A stretch of DNA of 64,000 nucleotides from Aselliscus stoliczkanus (Eukaryota > Chordata > Mammalia > Chiroptera > Hipposideridae): assembly GCA_033961575.1 (NCBI GenBank), contig CM066729.1, forward strand, positions 100,714,501 through 100,778,500, written 5' to 3'. A program made the translations under genes and the position numbers. Shown piece by piece: positions 36,350-48,830 of the stretch. How positions within the stretch are numbered: position 1 is the first letter of the stretch; every line of letters begins with the position of its first letter. The notes under the pieces were generated by a model. The model did not search any database, was not told the origin of the DNA, and saw nothing but the letters and a program-made list of their open reading frames with translations.

Positions 36350-38420
36350 ACTTTCTTAACCAATTGATAGAACTCTGCCCCCTTCTAATCACTTTGTAAT
36401 CATTTTGATCTGATATCAACAATGTCAAAATTCATGTCTTAATCACCCTTCAGTGGATTACATTGGAGAATTTTTTATTTACTATTTCCTTAATGCTTCT
36501 TAACCAAATACTAATTTTACATGCCATTTACTTATTTATTTATTTACATACTTACTTATTTATATGGCTATTCTATGCAGAATTGAGGCAGTATTTGAAA
36601 AATCTTAAAATACTCTTCAGGAAAGTATAAAACATGTTTTATCCACTATACATTTTACAAAATATTTAAAGAAGAGATGGCTTTCAAACTTTTGTAATCA
36701 AAAGAAAATATAACCTTCCTCTCTGACTTAATATTTATATAAAGCTAATATTTCATAAATGTCAAGTTTTTATGATGGATTATCTATATGTTGTTTCTGT
36801 AAATATGAAAATGATGACTGTTTATGAAACTTTTATATTAATTACAACTCTACTCCCATAAGGTAAAATCAATCCATTAAAAATTTTTATAAAGAAAACC
36901 AAAATAACTGTAAAGCAGTTACATTTATCATAAAGACATGCCATGGACTTCTAAATCTTTTTTTTTTTGGAATAATCTTTTCACGCATATGAGCATAAAA
37001 AGTAAATAAGACATATCTATTTTATGTACTTCAACATGTACTTGTTACACTATAAAAGCTGGGATAAGTCCTAACACAAGGATAGTTGAACCCATTGCTC
37101 TTTTCTGCCCATAAAATAGACTTGATATTCAGTGAGCAATGTAGAACTTAGAACTTCAGATTGGTAATGACTATATCAACACACCTTGACTCAATAGTGT
37201 CATCTTGTCTTTTAATTTGAAAGTCACCAAAGAAAAGAAACAGACCTCAACAATGTATACTGTATTATATCTTATCATACATAATAGCAACATTAGTTTA
37301 GTAATGCAAGAATATTGGAGCAAACAGCACTATGAGATGGTGCCACAGAGTAATACAGCTTCTCGGTCTATCTCTAAGACGTTGCTCTATCAGATGGAGC
37401 CCCCGTGACACCATCCATCTCAGGGATGCGTCACATCTAGATGGGCCAACTAAGAAGAACAGCCCTGAATTAACAGTCCTGACTGCAGAACACCTGCCTT
37501 CAATGGAAGTGAAATCTTCCAGGGGTCAGAGCCACTTGTGCTACAGACCCTCTCTGGGTTATATCTGCAACCAGCTTCTAAAAAATATTTTGTTCTCTCC
37601 CAATAGTTCCAATTCTCATGTGTTATCTTCTAGATATTTTCTTCCTCTCCAGCCACCAGACCCAAGCAACCAGTCTAGGTTGTATGTATTTATAAAATTG
37701 GTTGTTAAACAAATTCTATTTCTGTGTCCAGATAAGTAATGCCGTTAGACATGCTATTCCATTGTGATCTATAGAGAGTGGCTCTAGTCAGCTTGTAGTG
37801 TAAGTTTTTAAAGCAGTTCCTTTAAAGGAAAGTATTTTCTTCCCTTTAAACAAAGTTTACTTTCAAGTGCTTCTTTTGACAATGGGTTTCTTTATTGAAG
37901 TGCTTCTCCAGTGAGAGTTGGGCTGTGCCAAGGAGTCTCCTGGTTGATACTTCTTTTGCTCAACTTCTCCATTACAAAGCAACCTCTCTGATCACCCTTT
38001 TAAAACTAAAGACCAAAGAATCAAATGGGATCAGGAAGTGACCATAGCTCACAGGGCATCAATTCCTGTTCTCAGCATATTATAGGAACACAATCTAAGC
38101 CAGAAAACATAGCAGGGCCCATTATAGCTCTCAAGTTCCAGTTATTAACATTGATTTTTTTCAATGGGAAATTTTCATTAGAAGCCATCACATGACTTAT
38201 ATTCAGTAATAACTTAGATTAAGATATATATTGGAGCCTCATTTTAACATTGTCCTTGGACTAGGTGCCATAGTATGATTTTTAAAAGGGGTCTTTTTCA
38301 CATTAGTAAATTCTCATAGGTAGGAACTATCTCAGTCCAAACTATACCTGGCATACAACAGTGATGTCAAAGTCTGTAATATCTAAGTTAATATTACAAC
38401 AGGTATAAAACATATATATA
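36350..38420. other. AT-rich intronic sequence, no gene seen
   Basis: I recognise no repeat family or exon. The open frame at 37332-37739 has no family resemblance or splice context. Confidence 0.45.
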
Positions 38421-38422
38421 TA

Positions 38423-38500
38423 CTGGGTTGTCAGAAAAGTCATGACGTATTTTTCCTATGTTTTTTGTTGCAAAAATGCATCAAGACTTTTCCAACAATC
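38423..38500. mobile_element. Mariner-type MITE (MADE1-like, about 78 bp)
   Basis: It follows TA and begins CTGGGTTGTCAGAAAAGTCA. The far end, AAAAATGCATCAAGACTTTTCC, is the imperfect reverse complement of the first ~30 bp. Palindrome-like layout, TA target and GTTGTCAGAAAAGTC terminus fit a Tc1/mariner miniature element. No coding capacity. Confidence 0.65.
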
Positions 38501-38580
38501 ATTGCATGAATACATTTATATTTATTTATTTTATTTATTTTTTAACAGGGTAAAACTCAGAGGTTAAAAACATTACCTCA

Positions 38581-38685
38581 CTGGGCCGGCTGAGTGGCAC
38601 AGTGGTTAAGCACTGGCTTGGGAAGCTGGCGGCCCTGGTTCAGGTCCTGCATATGAGGGCCAGTGACACAGTCCTCAAAAAAAAA
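38581..38685 (+). mobile_element. SINE family B, short form
   Basis: GGGCCGGCTGAGTGGCACAG...GGGCCAGTGACACAGTCCTC plus poly-A. The exact 14-bp target duplication AAAACATTACCTCA flanks it (38567-38580 and 38686-38699), so it is a complete, recent insertion of only about 105 bp. Confidence 0.92.
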
Positions 38686-39099
38686 AAAACATTACCTCAG
38701 GCCACCATGCTTTATTTTTTTTTTTTTTTTAAATTTTTTCATGATCTTTTTTATTTAAAATACATAGTACATGTAAACAACTGGCATAAAATTCATAAAA
38801 ATAAAATACTTCTATGTATTATCACTTTATTCCTGATGCATCCTTTCATTTCCTCCGTAATATCATTGTCTTATTTTAACACCACCATTCCTGTTAAGCA
38901 TTTCTAGAGGCTTATCTTTTTATAGAAATATTACCCCAACTTTGTTTTTTATGTCATAGCAATAGCTAGTTTTATCACCTCCTTGCCCATCCTTACCTTC
39001 CTCACGTGAAAGCAAAAATATTTTAAATGTAGAAAATACTGAGTTTTAATACTGTTTTGTCATGTATATCAAACCTACCACTACACTATGTTGCCATAA

Positions 39100-39950
39100 A
39101 AGAGATTGATACTCTGCAGCGCCAGCTGCTACCAGATGTGACCAAGGCTGAGTGCAGCTTAGCTCAAGGCCCCTGTTCTGAGCTGTCTGGCCTAAAATAG
39201 AATCACAGCCTGCTGGTGGAGTCACATTAATAAATACTGTTACAAAAGGATTCTTCTCAAGTAAAATGAACTTGACTACTTTCACCCTTTCCCAGCAGTA
39301 TTTTAATGTTTCTCCCATACAGAATTTCCAGTCATTACACGTGAACTTATCAGGAAGGAAATGACCGGAGGGCGGGCAGAACAGAGACTAACTTTAACAG
39401 TACCATCTTTAAAAAACAGTAATTGCTGAATGTACAAAACAGCCATATTTGGGTGAGAAACAGTTGTAGACAGAGCAGAGCGTACTTCCCTCTTCCCGCC
39501 CCAAAGACTCGCATCCTCTGGGCCTCAAGGGCCCTCTTCCCATTTTTCGGGATTGCTGCAGCATTGCTCCAATTCTACTCCTAATGCACAGCTCCCTGGC
39601 TACTTCCCTATTTTCTGAAACCAGCATATGCCAAAGAAATAAAAGTCACCCAGCCAGTGAGAAAGAGGGACAGGCATCTGAAGACACTGTCGAAATTTCG
39701 GGGCTGGCAGGGGGCTCCCCAAACACACAGGCTGAGGGGCTGAGGCCGCACACTCCTCAGCCCAGGCTGGGTCTGCAGCTGTCTGCTCTGAGCGAGCTGT
39801 GCCTGCCCAGACCAGGCTTGTCCTTGGGCTCTGGAGACAAGGCAGGAAGAGGACAACTCTTCAGTGGCTCCCAGGAGTGGGCACCAGAAACCATCCCTGA
39901 GGACTGGGGTCTCAAGACAATCCACACACCATGCTTTAGAATAAAGAGCA
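39100..39950. promoter_or_regulatory. GC-enriched unique intronic block, candidate regulatory element
   Basis: This stretch, richest at 39480-39900, has balanced composition, few repeat signatures and several CpGs (GACCGGAGGGCGGG, TTCCCGCCCC, GTCGAAATTTCGGGG, GGCCGCACAC, GAGCGAGC) inside AT-rich DNA. Overlapping open frames of 125-131 codons on both strands reflect the lack of AT-rich stops, not coding. It could be an enhancer, an alternative promoter or an unrecognised repeat. Confidence 0.35.
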
Positions 39951-40189
39951 CAGCCATTGATAGGACACTTGGGTGTTGACCCCATTTATTATCTTTGACA
40001 GATTAATTAATCTCTTTAAAGTTCACTTCCTACCTCTGTGACAAATGAAAAAAAAAAGTTGTTATAAGCTACAAAGTATTAAAATTCTATGTCACTAGTT
40101 CAGGGGAAACTGATAAATCACTTGCCAATTGGTACTGCAAAAAACTACACATCTAAAAATGTAACATAACATGTACACTGTCCTAATGT

Positions 40190-40335
40190 GTGGTCGGTAA
40201 ATGTTTTGCTTCAGAATAAATCAGGATGCCCAGTAAAACGTACAGTTATATATATCACCGAGGACATGCTAAATCAGAACCTCTGGGGATGTGGCCTTGG
40301 AATATGCATTTTAATAAGGCCTCCAAGTGGTTATT
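40190..40335 (+). mobile_element. MER5-type hAT (Charlie) relic
   Basis: GCTAAATCAGAACCTCTGGGGATGTGGCCTTGG...CATTTTAATAAGGCCTCCAAGTGG matches the 3' half of MER5-like elements from memory. Confidence 0.6.
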
Positions 40336-41023
40336 TTTTTTCTTTATCATAAAATTAGGAATAACTGGCTTATACCATGGTACTTACTATAAAAATATAA
40401 TAAATAGATTTCATAGGAATCTATATTCTTTCTCATCTTGATGAAAGAAAGTTCTATATTCAGACTGACTCTTTGGTGAAATACAACATAAAATAATCAC
40501 TAGTCATCTATACATAATTTCAAATGAATATGACTAAGAAACCTAAAACAAAAAGCTTAGCAGTAATCACCCTGTTGTTTGAGAGCACAGGAGAGCCATA
40601 AGATCCTAACATCTCCCCAGAGAGGAAGAGCGATTTATCCTCCTAAACACTGTGGAATTACTAAACTAGCATACAACCATTCCTGTGTATCCCAATATCC
40701 TCTCAAGTGGACTTAAACATGAGCCATTCCCAGACCAGATTCCCTGATCCATTCCTCTTTTGTTAAGGTAGGGCAAGGAACCTTTTGAGCCTTGGAAACT
40801 ACACAAAGTGAATAGATTGTGGACTCCACTGAATCTAGTGATCTTAAACTGTATTATTTTGCTCAACAAATATGTGTTAGATATTACACTAATTACCAAG
40901 CTACAGTGGTGAACAAGAAATTCAGGGTCCCTCTTAGGGCTTAAATTCTGGAAAGGAAGTCAGATGCAGAAACCCAGTTAAACAAAGAGAAGAATTCATT
41001 ACAAAATATGTTCACATGCAAAA

Positions 41024-41890
41024 TCAAACAAGAAACTGAATACATAACAAGGGTTTTAAAGGGAACATTAGAGTTGACTTTAACCATTCCTTCATGTGAT
41101 AATATTTAAACCTAGAATGGAAAATAATAAGAGCTAGCATTACATTAAAGTGGGGGAAATGTCTTTTAGGAAGAGAAACCAGAATTTTCAAGGGCCCTGA
41201 TATGAGGACAATCTCGACCCATAGAAGGAATTGAAAACTATGAATCTGAATTGAGTGAGGCAGGGAAAACACCTACAAGATGTGACTGAAAGACAAGATG
41301 TGAAACTATGCAGGGCTTTATTGGTAATGGCAAAGAAAGAGGGCTTTAGTCCAAGTAAACTGGAAAAGTAGGGAGAGGTATAAGCTGATAGACATTTTAA
41401 GAGATCACCTTGGCTTCTATGTAGCTAATAGAATACAGGAAGTTAAAAATGAAATTAAATAGACTAGTGATGAGGTTAGGATAATAGAGTAGGTAACAAA
41501 AGATCTGGATCTGGTTAGACATTAAAAATAAACATAAGTGGAAAAATTCTAGACATGCTTGGAACTAATATGTTTTAAATGAATATTGGATTGGATATTG
41601 TGAAAATATAGGAGGACACAAAAATAACCCATAAGATTCTGGCTTTTTTATATGAATGGTTGGTAGTGTCATTTACTAGGACATGTTTTCTCTGGAGTAT
41701 CCATGGGCTATTGTCAAATGAGGCATGTACTCCAAGAGGAAAGGTCTAAGGTAGACTGTAAAACTGGGAAGCACTAGTTCTTTGGTATAGGAATGGTGTT
41801 TAGAGCTTAGAAAGAGTGTGTGTAAAAGGAGAAGAGTGATTAGGATGGAATCCAAAGACATATCAATATTTAAACTTTGGATAGAGGAAT
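41024..41890. other. Undefined old repeat-like sequence
   Basis: Purine-rich text such as GCAGGGCTTTATTGGTAATGGC and TAAGAGATCACCTTGGCTTC has the style of an ancient mammalian interspersed repeat that I cannot name. No gene. Confidence 0.35.
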
Positions 41891-41909
41891 AGAAACAAAT
41901 TATCTTATT

Positions 41910-42380
41910 TATTTATTTACTTATTTATTTTTTAAAGATTTTATTGGGGAATTGGGGTTGGGGAACAACATTGGGGAACCAGGGAAGGGGAACAGACAAG
42001 TTGCTGTCATTTTCATTTGTTCTTCAGTCTAGTTGCGGAGGACGTTGCTTCACTGGCCCATGTTGGTATCGTCACTGCGCTCTTCCCAGATGAGGCAGAT
42101 TGGTCACCGGCCTCTGGATGGTCACTCACCGCAGCTATTGGCAGGTCACACCAGCTGCCAGCCACTCACACTGGCTGCCGGCCAGTCATTGTAGCCTATG
42201 GCAGCCCACTGCAGCAGGCGCTACAGCCTACACCGTCACCGAGGCTCGCACAGCCCAGCTCCAGGTGGAGCTGTTGTTAGCTGTAGAGAGCAGTGTCACT
42301 GGCTCTCATATGTGGAATCCGAACCGTGGCCGCTGGCGTCCCAAGCCAGCTCTTAACCAATGCGCCACTTGGACGGCCCG
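41910..42380 (-). mobile_element. SINE family B, long form, inverted
   Basis: It starts with a T-rich tail and AAGATTTTATTGGGG, then TTCAGTCTAGTTGCGGAGGAC, and ends with the tRNA-like head in reverse (CAGCTCTTAACCAATGCGCC). An exact 14-bp duplication CAAATTATCTTATT flanks it (41896-41909 and 42381-42394). It is the longest family B copy in the window, with a GC-rich variable middle. The open frames at 42017-42396 belong to it. Confidence 0.92.
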
Positions 42381-42394
42381 CAAATTATCTTATT

Positions 42395-43120
42395 AATGTG
42401 GGGAATGGAGCTCAGTATATTTGCAAGGGAAAGTATTTGCTGATAATGGACCATGGCATCTGAAATTAAAAATGTGGAAATTGAAGACAGGAGAGTACTG
42501 ATGGACTGTGGAGGAGCAGCAAAGGCTGTGGTAGGGTGAGTGTCCACGAAAGTGAACTTGTAGGAATAAGGATACCTGAGCAATGAACTAGAAGAGGACA
42601 GATGTCCATGGGTGAGATATTTGAATTAAGATTTGTTGGCACACTGACTTGTATAGAAAAAGGTCTCAGATTTGACCCTGAAAGGGGTAACTGAAGTGGA
42701 GGAAAGAAAAAATGCAATGGAGATAAGGATGCCAAGAAACAGAGAACAGAAAATGTTGATGGTCCTAAAGGTGGATGTAGAACTCACTGAAAACAACAAC
42801 AGCACTTGGCTGAAGAAGATTTTGAGTGAGGATCTGAAGCTTTAAATAAATAACAACAGTGACCAGGAGATCTGTTGATGTCAACAATACACAAAGAGCA
42901 TGGCTATTATTTGCAGTCTTTGTGTTTCCAAGGAAGAGTATGATTTCCAAGAGGAGATAAATTAGCAATCTGGAATCTGTAATGGGGAGCAAAAACAATT
43001 TCTGGCTGTTAGGTGTATGGAGAATGAGAATAAGAGTAGTCTCAATTTATGAAGGCTACAAAAATGTTGCCCTTTGGTGTTTAATTTTAAGAGAAATTTA
43101 AGAGAATTAAATTTTTTTTT
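42395..43120. other. Intronic sequence, no gene seen
   Basis: No exon and no clear repeat identity; the style resembles the old repeat-like stretch before the SINE at 41910. Confidence 0.4.
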
Positions 43121-43124
43121 GAAT

Positions 43125-44600
43125 AGCAAAAACCATCAACAAAACGAAAAGACAACCTACCAATTGGGAGAAGATATTCACCAGTGATATATCTAATTAG
43201 GGATTAACATCCAAAATTTATAAGAACTCATACACCTTAACACCAAAAAAACCCCAAACAATCCAATTAACACATGGGCAAAGGACTTGAGTAGACATTT
43301 CTCTAAAGAGGACATACAGATGGCCAATAGACACAGGAAAAGATGATCAATGTCACTAACCATCAAAGAAATGTAAATTAAAACCACAATGAGATATCAC
43401 CTCACTCCTGTCAGAATGGCTATCATCAATAAATCAACAAATAATAAGTGTTGGCAAGGATGTGGAGAAAAGAGAACTCTCGTACACTGTTGACCACTAT
43501 GGAAAACAGTATGGGGATTCCTCAAAAAAACTAAAACTACCTTATGACCCAGCAATTCCACTTCTGGGTATTTACCTAAAGAAATTGAAAAAACTAATTT
43601 GAAAATATATATGCACTCCTGTGTTCATTGCAATATTATTTACAATAGCCAAGATATGGAAGCAACCTAAGTGCACATAACAGAGGACTGGATAAAGAAG
43701 CTGTACATATACAGAGGATGCCAAAAAATGCATACACATTTTAAGAAAGGAAAAAACTATTAAAATTGTAATACTCAATATATACCAATAACAAAAGATG
43801 AATACAAGTCACATTTGACTTCTGCAATTACAAGAGGTGCTTAAAGTGGTTACCATCAGTGTCCAGACACTTCTGATTATGGGGAACTACTGCTTGTGCA
43901 ACACTGACCAAAGTGTCCACTTGTATACAATTTTTTGGCAACCCTGGGTATATAATGGAATATTATTCTGCCATAGAAAAGAATGAAATCTTACCATTTC
44001 CAACAACATGGATGGACCTACAAGATATTATGCTAAGTGAAATAAGTCATACCAAAAAAGACAAATACCATATGATTTCACTTATATGTGTAATCTAAAA
44101 AAACAAAATAAGCAAACAAACAAATAGAAACAAAACTCATAGATACAAAGAACAAACTGATGGTTGCCAGATGGAAGCGGTGTTGGGGATGGGTGGAAAA
44201 GGGAAAGGGATTAAGAAATACAAATTTGTTGTTACAAAGTAGTTACAAAGATGTAGGGTTTAGCATAAGGAATATAGTCAATAATATTGTAATAACTATA
44301 GTGTAAGGTGGGTACGGGATTTGTCTGGGTGACAGAATGGGAGGGAGGTTGGGAGAAAGGGGAAAAAGGTAAAGACATTAAGAAGTACAAATTGGTAGTT
44401 ACAAAATAGTCACAAGGGTGTAAAGTACACCAAAGAGAATATAGTCAATAATATTGTAATAACTATGTATGGTACCAGGAGGATAATAGACTAGTCAGGG
44501 AGATCACTTCATAAATTATGTAAATATCTAGCTATTATGCTATACACCTGACTCATATAAAATAATATTAAATGTTAAATATTTTTAAATTAAAAAAATT
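43125..44600 (+). mobile_element. L1 3' end, interrupted by a MITE
   Basis: ORF2 C-terminal sequence (CAACCTACCAATTGGGAGAAG, GGCAAGGATGTGGAGAAAAG, ACCCAGCAATTCCACTTCTGGG, AGCCAAGATATGGAAGCAACC) runs to 43709, is broken by a 237-bp element, and resumes at 43951 (ATAATGGAATATTATTCTGCC). The 3' UTR contains its central segment twice in tandem (about 44161-44310 and 44340-44570). Stops in all frames. Confidence 0.88.
43712..43948. mobile_element. Tc1/mariner-type nonautonomous element inside L1
   Basis: The ends are CAGAGGATGCCAAAAAATGC and, inverted, CCCAGGGTTGCCAAAAAATT, an imperfect terminal inverted repeat of about 25 bp. TA flanks both sides (43710-43711 and 43949-43950) and the surrounding L1 is continuous when the element is removed. 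About 237 bp, no reading frame for a transposase. Confidence 0.8.
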
Positions 44601-44601
44601 T

Positions 44602-44720
44602 AGCCGGCCAAGTGGCATGGTGGTTAAGCGCTGGCTTAGGAAGCCAGTGGCCCCGGTTTGGGTCCCACATATGTGGGTCAGTGACACTGCCCTCAAAAAA
44701 ATAATAATAATAATAATTTA
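44602..44720 (+). mobile_element. SINE family B, short form
   Basis: GCCGGCCAAGTGGCATGGTGGTTAAGCGCTGGC...GGGTCAGTGACACTGCCCTC with an (AAT)n-type tail, placed directly after the L1 3' end. Confidence 0.88.
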
Positions 44721-44913
44721 AATGAAAACATAAAATAAAAAAGGCACTGTAGAACTTAGCAAGTTACTTTTAACTGTTTGCAGTAGCTTAGTAAGTACTC
44801 TATAAAGTTAACATTTAATAAAGGTATAAATTCCAATGGCATAACATCTTTCCAAATCACCCAGATAATTCCTTGTTCTTCTAAACTTTTCCTTATATTA
44901 AAATATTTACTTT

Positions 44914-45289
44914 GGGGCCAGTGTTGGTTAGGAGTTGGCTTGGGACGCCAGCTCTGAGCAGCAGGGCCCCGGTTTGGATCCCACATGAGGGCCAGTGACA
45001 CTTCTCCCTCTACAGCTAAGATGGTGAACAACAGCTCAACCTGGAGCTGGGCTGCTGTGAGTTGCTGGCAACAGTGTAGGCTGCAGTGGGGCTGGCCAGC
45101 AGTGGGTGTGGGCCACCGTGAGTGGACGCCCAATGGTCGAAGAGCGACTGCCTCACCTGGGAAGAACACAATGTTAATACCAACATGGGCCAGTGACGCA
45201 ATGTCCTCCACAACTAGACTGAAGAACAAAAGGACAGCAGCTTGTCTGTTCCCCTCCCCCAATTCCCCAATAAAATCTTAAAAAATAAA
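44914..45289 (+). mobile_element. SINE family B, long form
   Basis: The shortened head GGGGCCAGTGTTGGTTAGGAG, CAGCTCTGAGCAGCAGGGCC, the middle, CTCCACAACTAGACTGAAG, and tail CCCCAATAAAATCTTA are all present. The 168-codon antisense frame at 44756-45262 runs across the SINE and flank and is not a gene. Confidence 0.88.
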
Positions 45290-45325
45290 AATGTACTTTG
45301 CCTTATTCAATTCCACTAAAACACA

Positions 45326-45326
<1 letters not shown>

Positions 45327-45373
<47 letters not shown>
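45327..45373. repeat. (AC)n microsatellite
   Basis: About 23 AC units, 38 bp after a SINE tail. Confidence 0.97.
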
Positions 45374-45377
<4 letters not shown>

Positions 45378-46334
45378 TCTGAAGTGTGCACTCATATCTT
45401 ATTTATCCAGCTGTGGTTTTATTTTTGAAGCCACATTTAAACTAAACAAATCATTCCATAACCTTTGAGCATGGAGATTTTGAGGAATGAGAACATAGCA
45501 TTTTCATAAAGAAGTTATCGTGAGTAAATGAAAAAGAGCCCAATTTTGGAAGCTGACTCAGCTGTCATCCTTATGTCACTGGTGAGGAGGCATCACAAGT
45601 AACAGAGAGCTGCAGAGTCTTTTAAAGGAAGTAAAAATCACCTGTCTCTCAGGCTCGACTCTTGGTGGACTGGAAAAGATATAGACAGCATCCAGATGAG
45701 AGTTCACTGACTCAAATTAAATTTTGTAAAGATGAAGTAGACACTTGTTAAAATAAAAAATCTATTTAAGAAGAAATAGGCAGTCATAGTGACTGTATTA
45801 TTGGATAGGTGTATATTTGTTTTCTGCAAAAATAGCTTGCATCTTTGAATTGTTTTCCTTAGGCAGAGCAGACTTAGATGAAAAAATGAGATTAGAAAAA
45901 AGCTATTATGTGATATTTATATCACACACACACGTATTGGCATTTGCCACAGATCTTCTTTAGCCATTGCTCTATCTTCTTTTAACTATAGACTCCAAAC
46001 ATGACAAACCAATATGTAGCATTTTTTTTCAGGGCATGATGCAATTAGTGAGAAGATGAGAATTTGTCAAATCAATGTAAAATGCCCCTTGCTTTCCATA
46101 ATTTTGAGTTGCTATAGTTTAGATATCTGAGTAATCAAACTCTGCTATATTGCAGCCATCATAAAATTCCATAAGACACTTTTTACATGTGGATTTGGAA
46201 AAAGGAGTAGAAAAAAAATGCTTTGCTTGCTCTGTATTCTATGTGCAACATGCATTTTGTGCTATCTTTTAGTATTAGGCTGTGATTATCCATAGTTATG
46301 TGTGGAACAGGTTGTTTAAAGAGCAATAGTCTTC

Positions 46335-46490
46335 AAGTTAAGAAACTTGGACACTGGTTGGCTCATTTATTACTTGGGTAAAGACCCTGTATTAGTTATT
46401 TAACCTCTCTAAGAGTCTCTTCAGTTTTAAAGAGGATCTATTCCTCCCACAGGTTACTTTTATGATGATTTCAGTCAATTTATCCTGCTA
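46335..46490 (+). repeat. MIR SINE
   Basis: TGGACACTGGTTGGCTCATTTATTACTTGGG followed by TAGTTATTTAACCTCTCTAAGAGTCTC and AGTTTTAAAGAGG is MIR-like. Confidence 0.6.
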
Positions 46491-48394
46491 AACAATAAAT
46501 TTAACACATGTAACTTTTTCTAGATTTCATTATTCCACAAGGCCCCAAACTTCTCTTCCCCAACCTCAAGAAATGCAAAGAAATAAAAATAGACTCTCTT
46601 CAAATTCAACATGAACTATCAAAACTAATTAAATATATGTATAGTTCATTGTTTTAACATGTGGGCTACACCCATGCAGTTTTGTAAAGTTATAAACTCA
46701 TTAGAAAACCTTGTAATAGAATGTACAGAGAGAAGACGGTCACTTCTCTTCACTCCTCTCTTCCAGCTGCTTTGAGTGCCCTGGAATTTTATTCACACTC
46801 AGAAATTAGAATTCTATCAGAGAAAGCTTACTCAAATGAGAAATAAAGCTGATTTCTCAATAAAAGTGTTTGAGAACAATAAAACATTTCTGGTCAAAGC
46901 AATTGTATTTTGGAAATAATGATTTTCCTAATGAGGAACAGGAATTGTGACCATAAAAAGTTAGTGTTGATATCTGCCAAGTTCTACTCAGCTTCATTTT
47001 AAGAGCCTTCTACTATTAGGGCCAAGTATAATGACTCAAATTAGTGGACTTAAAATTGTTTTAAAATGTTTGGTGGAGGCATTTCAAATCAAGATCTGAG
47101 ATTATTACTGTTACTTTTGCTGAATTCAATTTGCTGCCAAGGTTTAATCAGATTAATCAGATACCATAAACTGTGAAACATACTGTTCTTATAAACATTT
47201 TAAAAACTTTTAAGCAGGTCAAACCTAGAAGATATGTAGAATAATATGTAACAGTGCAAAAATTTTATTTAACAGTTCTTTAGAGAAGTTTTTGACAAAG
47301 CAGATTTGAATTACTAAGAAATCATTTCAATTTATGAATCAGATGGCATTGGACAGAAAATAAATAAATTATAAAACTTTATGGGAATAATATGTATTAT
47401 TAATTGTGTTATTAATTTCAACCAGATATTTTCTATATCACAGGAAATTTTAAGGATTTAATTTCTTGGCTGGTAAAAACAATATTCCCTGGATGAACAT
47501 CATACGCCCAACAGACAGATCAATGTATCTGTCAGATTTATTTTCTGGTTCCTTGTGAGTAGCTTATAAAAGATAAAGAAAAATCAAATCCAAAGGGGCA
47601 CTATATTTAAAAACTTTCATCAAAAGAAACATTCATTCATTTTTTTAAAAACTATGACTAATTTAATTTTTTGACTTATATCAAGTTAGGGATCTTGAAT
47701 GAATTCAACCTTTCATAAGTGTATTTGTTTTTAATGTTGTTGCTCTAGAAAACTGTCAGGTATCACAAATTTTCCAATCTCACTCCTCCCTGACAGTTTA
47801 TCTAGCACTACTGTTATACTTTTTTCAGCTTCCACCATTAGATTATATCTGCATTAGTTAACATAATGTCCTATCCATAAATGGTTGGTGAACACATTAT
47901 TAGAATGGATAGTAGAAATTGGATTATCAATGTATATCCTATTGCCTTATATTCTGGCCTTTAATTCGAATAACTCAAGCTGCTCTCATAGCCCTGACCT
48001 TCACTGGGAACATAGATCCTAGTGATGCTGGATTATGCACTCTTAAGCTAAATTTATTAATGACTTTATAGTGCCAGAAAAAATACAGGGTTATCCCACA
48101 CAGCCCTCAATGCATCATATAAGCCTCATATAATCAGAGGACACTTTTAAGAGTTTATTAGCCTTCAAAAGGAACCTTTTTAAAACCCACACAGTGTTTA
48201 TTTGTATACATCATTTTTCATAAATAGAACAGTTCACTTCTCTACGATTCTCATTATTCTGATATGAAGGACTTTCTTAAGACAATGAATTCTCAATTAT
48301 TTTCCTAGGATGTCCAATTCAATTCTATAGCAACTATCTATAGCAAAAAAAAAACCCCGCAAAAAAATCAAACAAAAGGTAATTTAAATGTGTT
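46491..48394. other. AT-rich intronic sequence, no gene seen
   Basis: No identifiable repeat, exon or RNA gene. Confidence 0.45.
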
Positions 48395-48830
48395 TCTTAC
48401 TGTTGCTCTAATAAATGAACAAAAACTCAGTAGCTTAAAAACACCACAAATTTATTTTCTTATGGCTCTGAAGATCAAAAGTCTAAAATGGGTCTTACTG
48501 GGCTAAAATCAAGTCACCATCAGGGCTATGCCCTTTCTGGATTCTTTAGGGGAGAATCATTCTAGAGGTCCTTGGCTCCTGGCCCCTGCCTCCATCTACA
48601 AATCTTATCACTCCAACCTGTGTCAGCCTCTCTCCTCTAAGGTCCCATGTAATGCCACTGGACCCACACAGATAATTCAGCATAATCTCCCCATTTTAAT
48701 GTCAGATGACAAGCAACCTTATCACCTACAGCCTTAACTCCCCCTGCCATGTAACATAACATATTGTAGTAACAGCTTCTTGGGATTAGCATGTGGACAT
48801 CTTTGGAAGGCCATTATTCTACCAACTACA
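48395..48830 (-). mobile_element. Ancient LTR-like or MaLR-related repeat, inverted
   Basis: CTGTTGCTCTAATAAATGAAC, TAGCTTAAAAACACCACAAATTTATTTTCTTATGGCTC and AGTCTAAAATGGGTCTTACTGGGCTAAAATCAAG match a widespread old mammalian repeat by memory. Family name unsure. The frame at 48528-48737 lies within it. Confidence 0.5.

Noticed and set aside
39584..39985. Overlapping 125-131-codon frames on both strands
   Set aside because: They mirror each other in a GC-rich block, have no family resemblance, and lack splice or promoter signals.
44756..45262. 168-codon minus-strand frame, the longest in the window
   Set aside because: Most of it is the antisense of a family B SINE and the rest is flanking DNA; similar frames appear over the other SINE copies.
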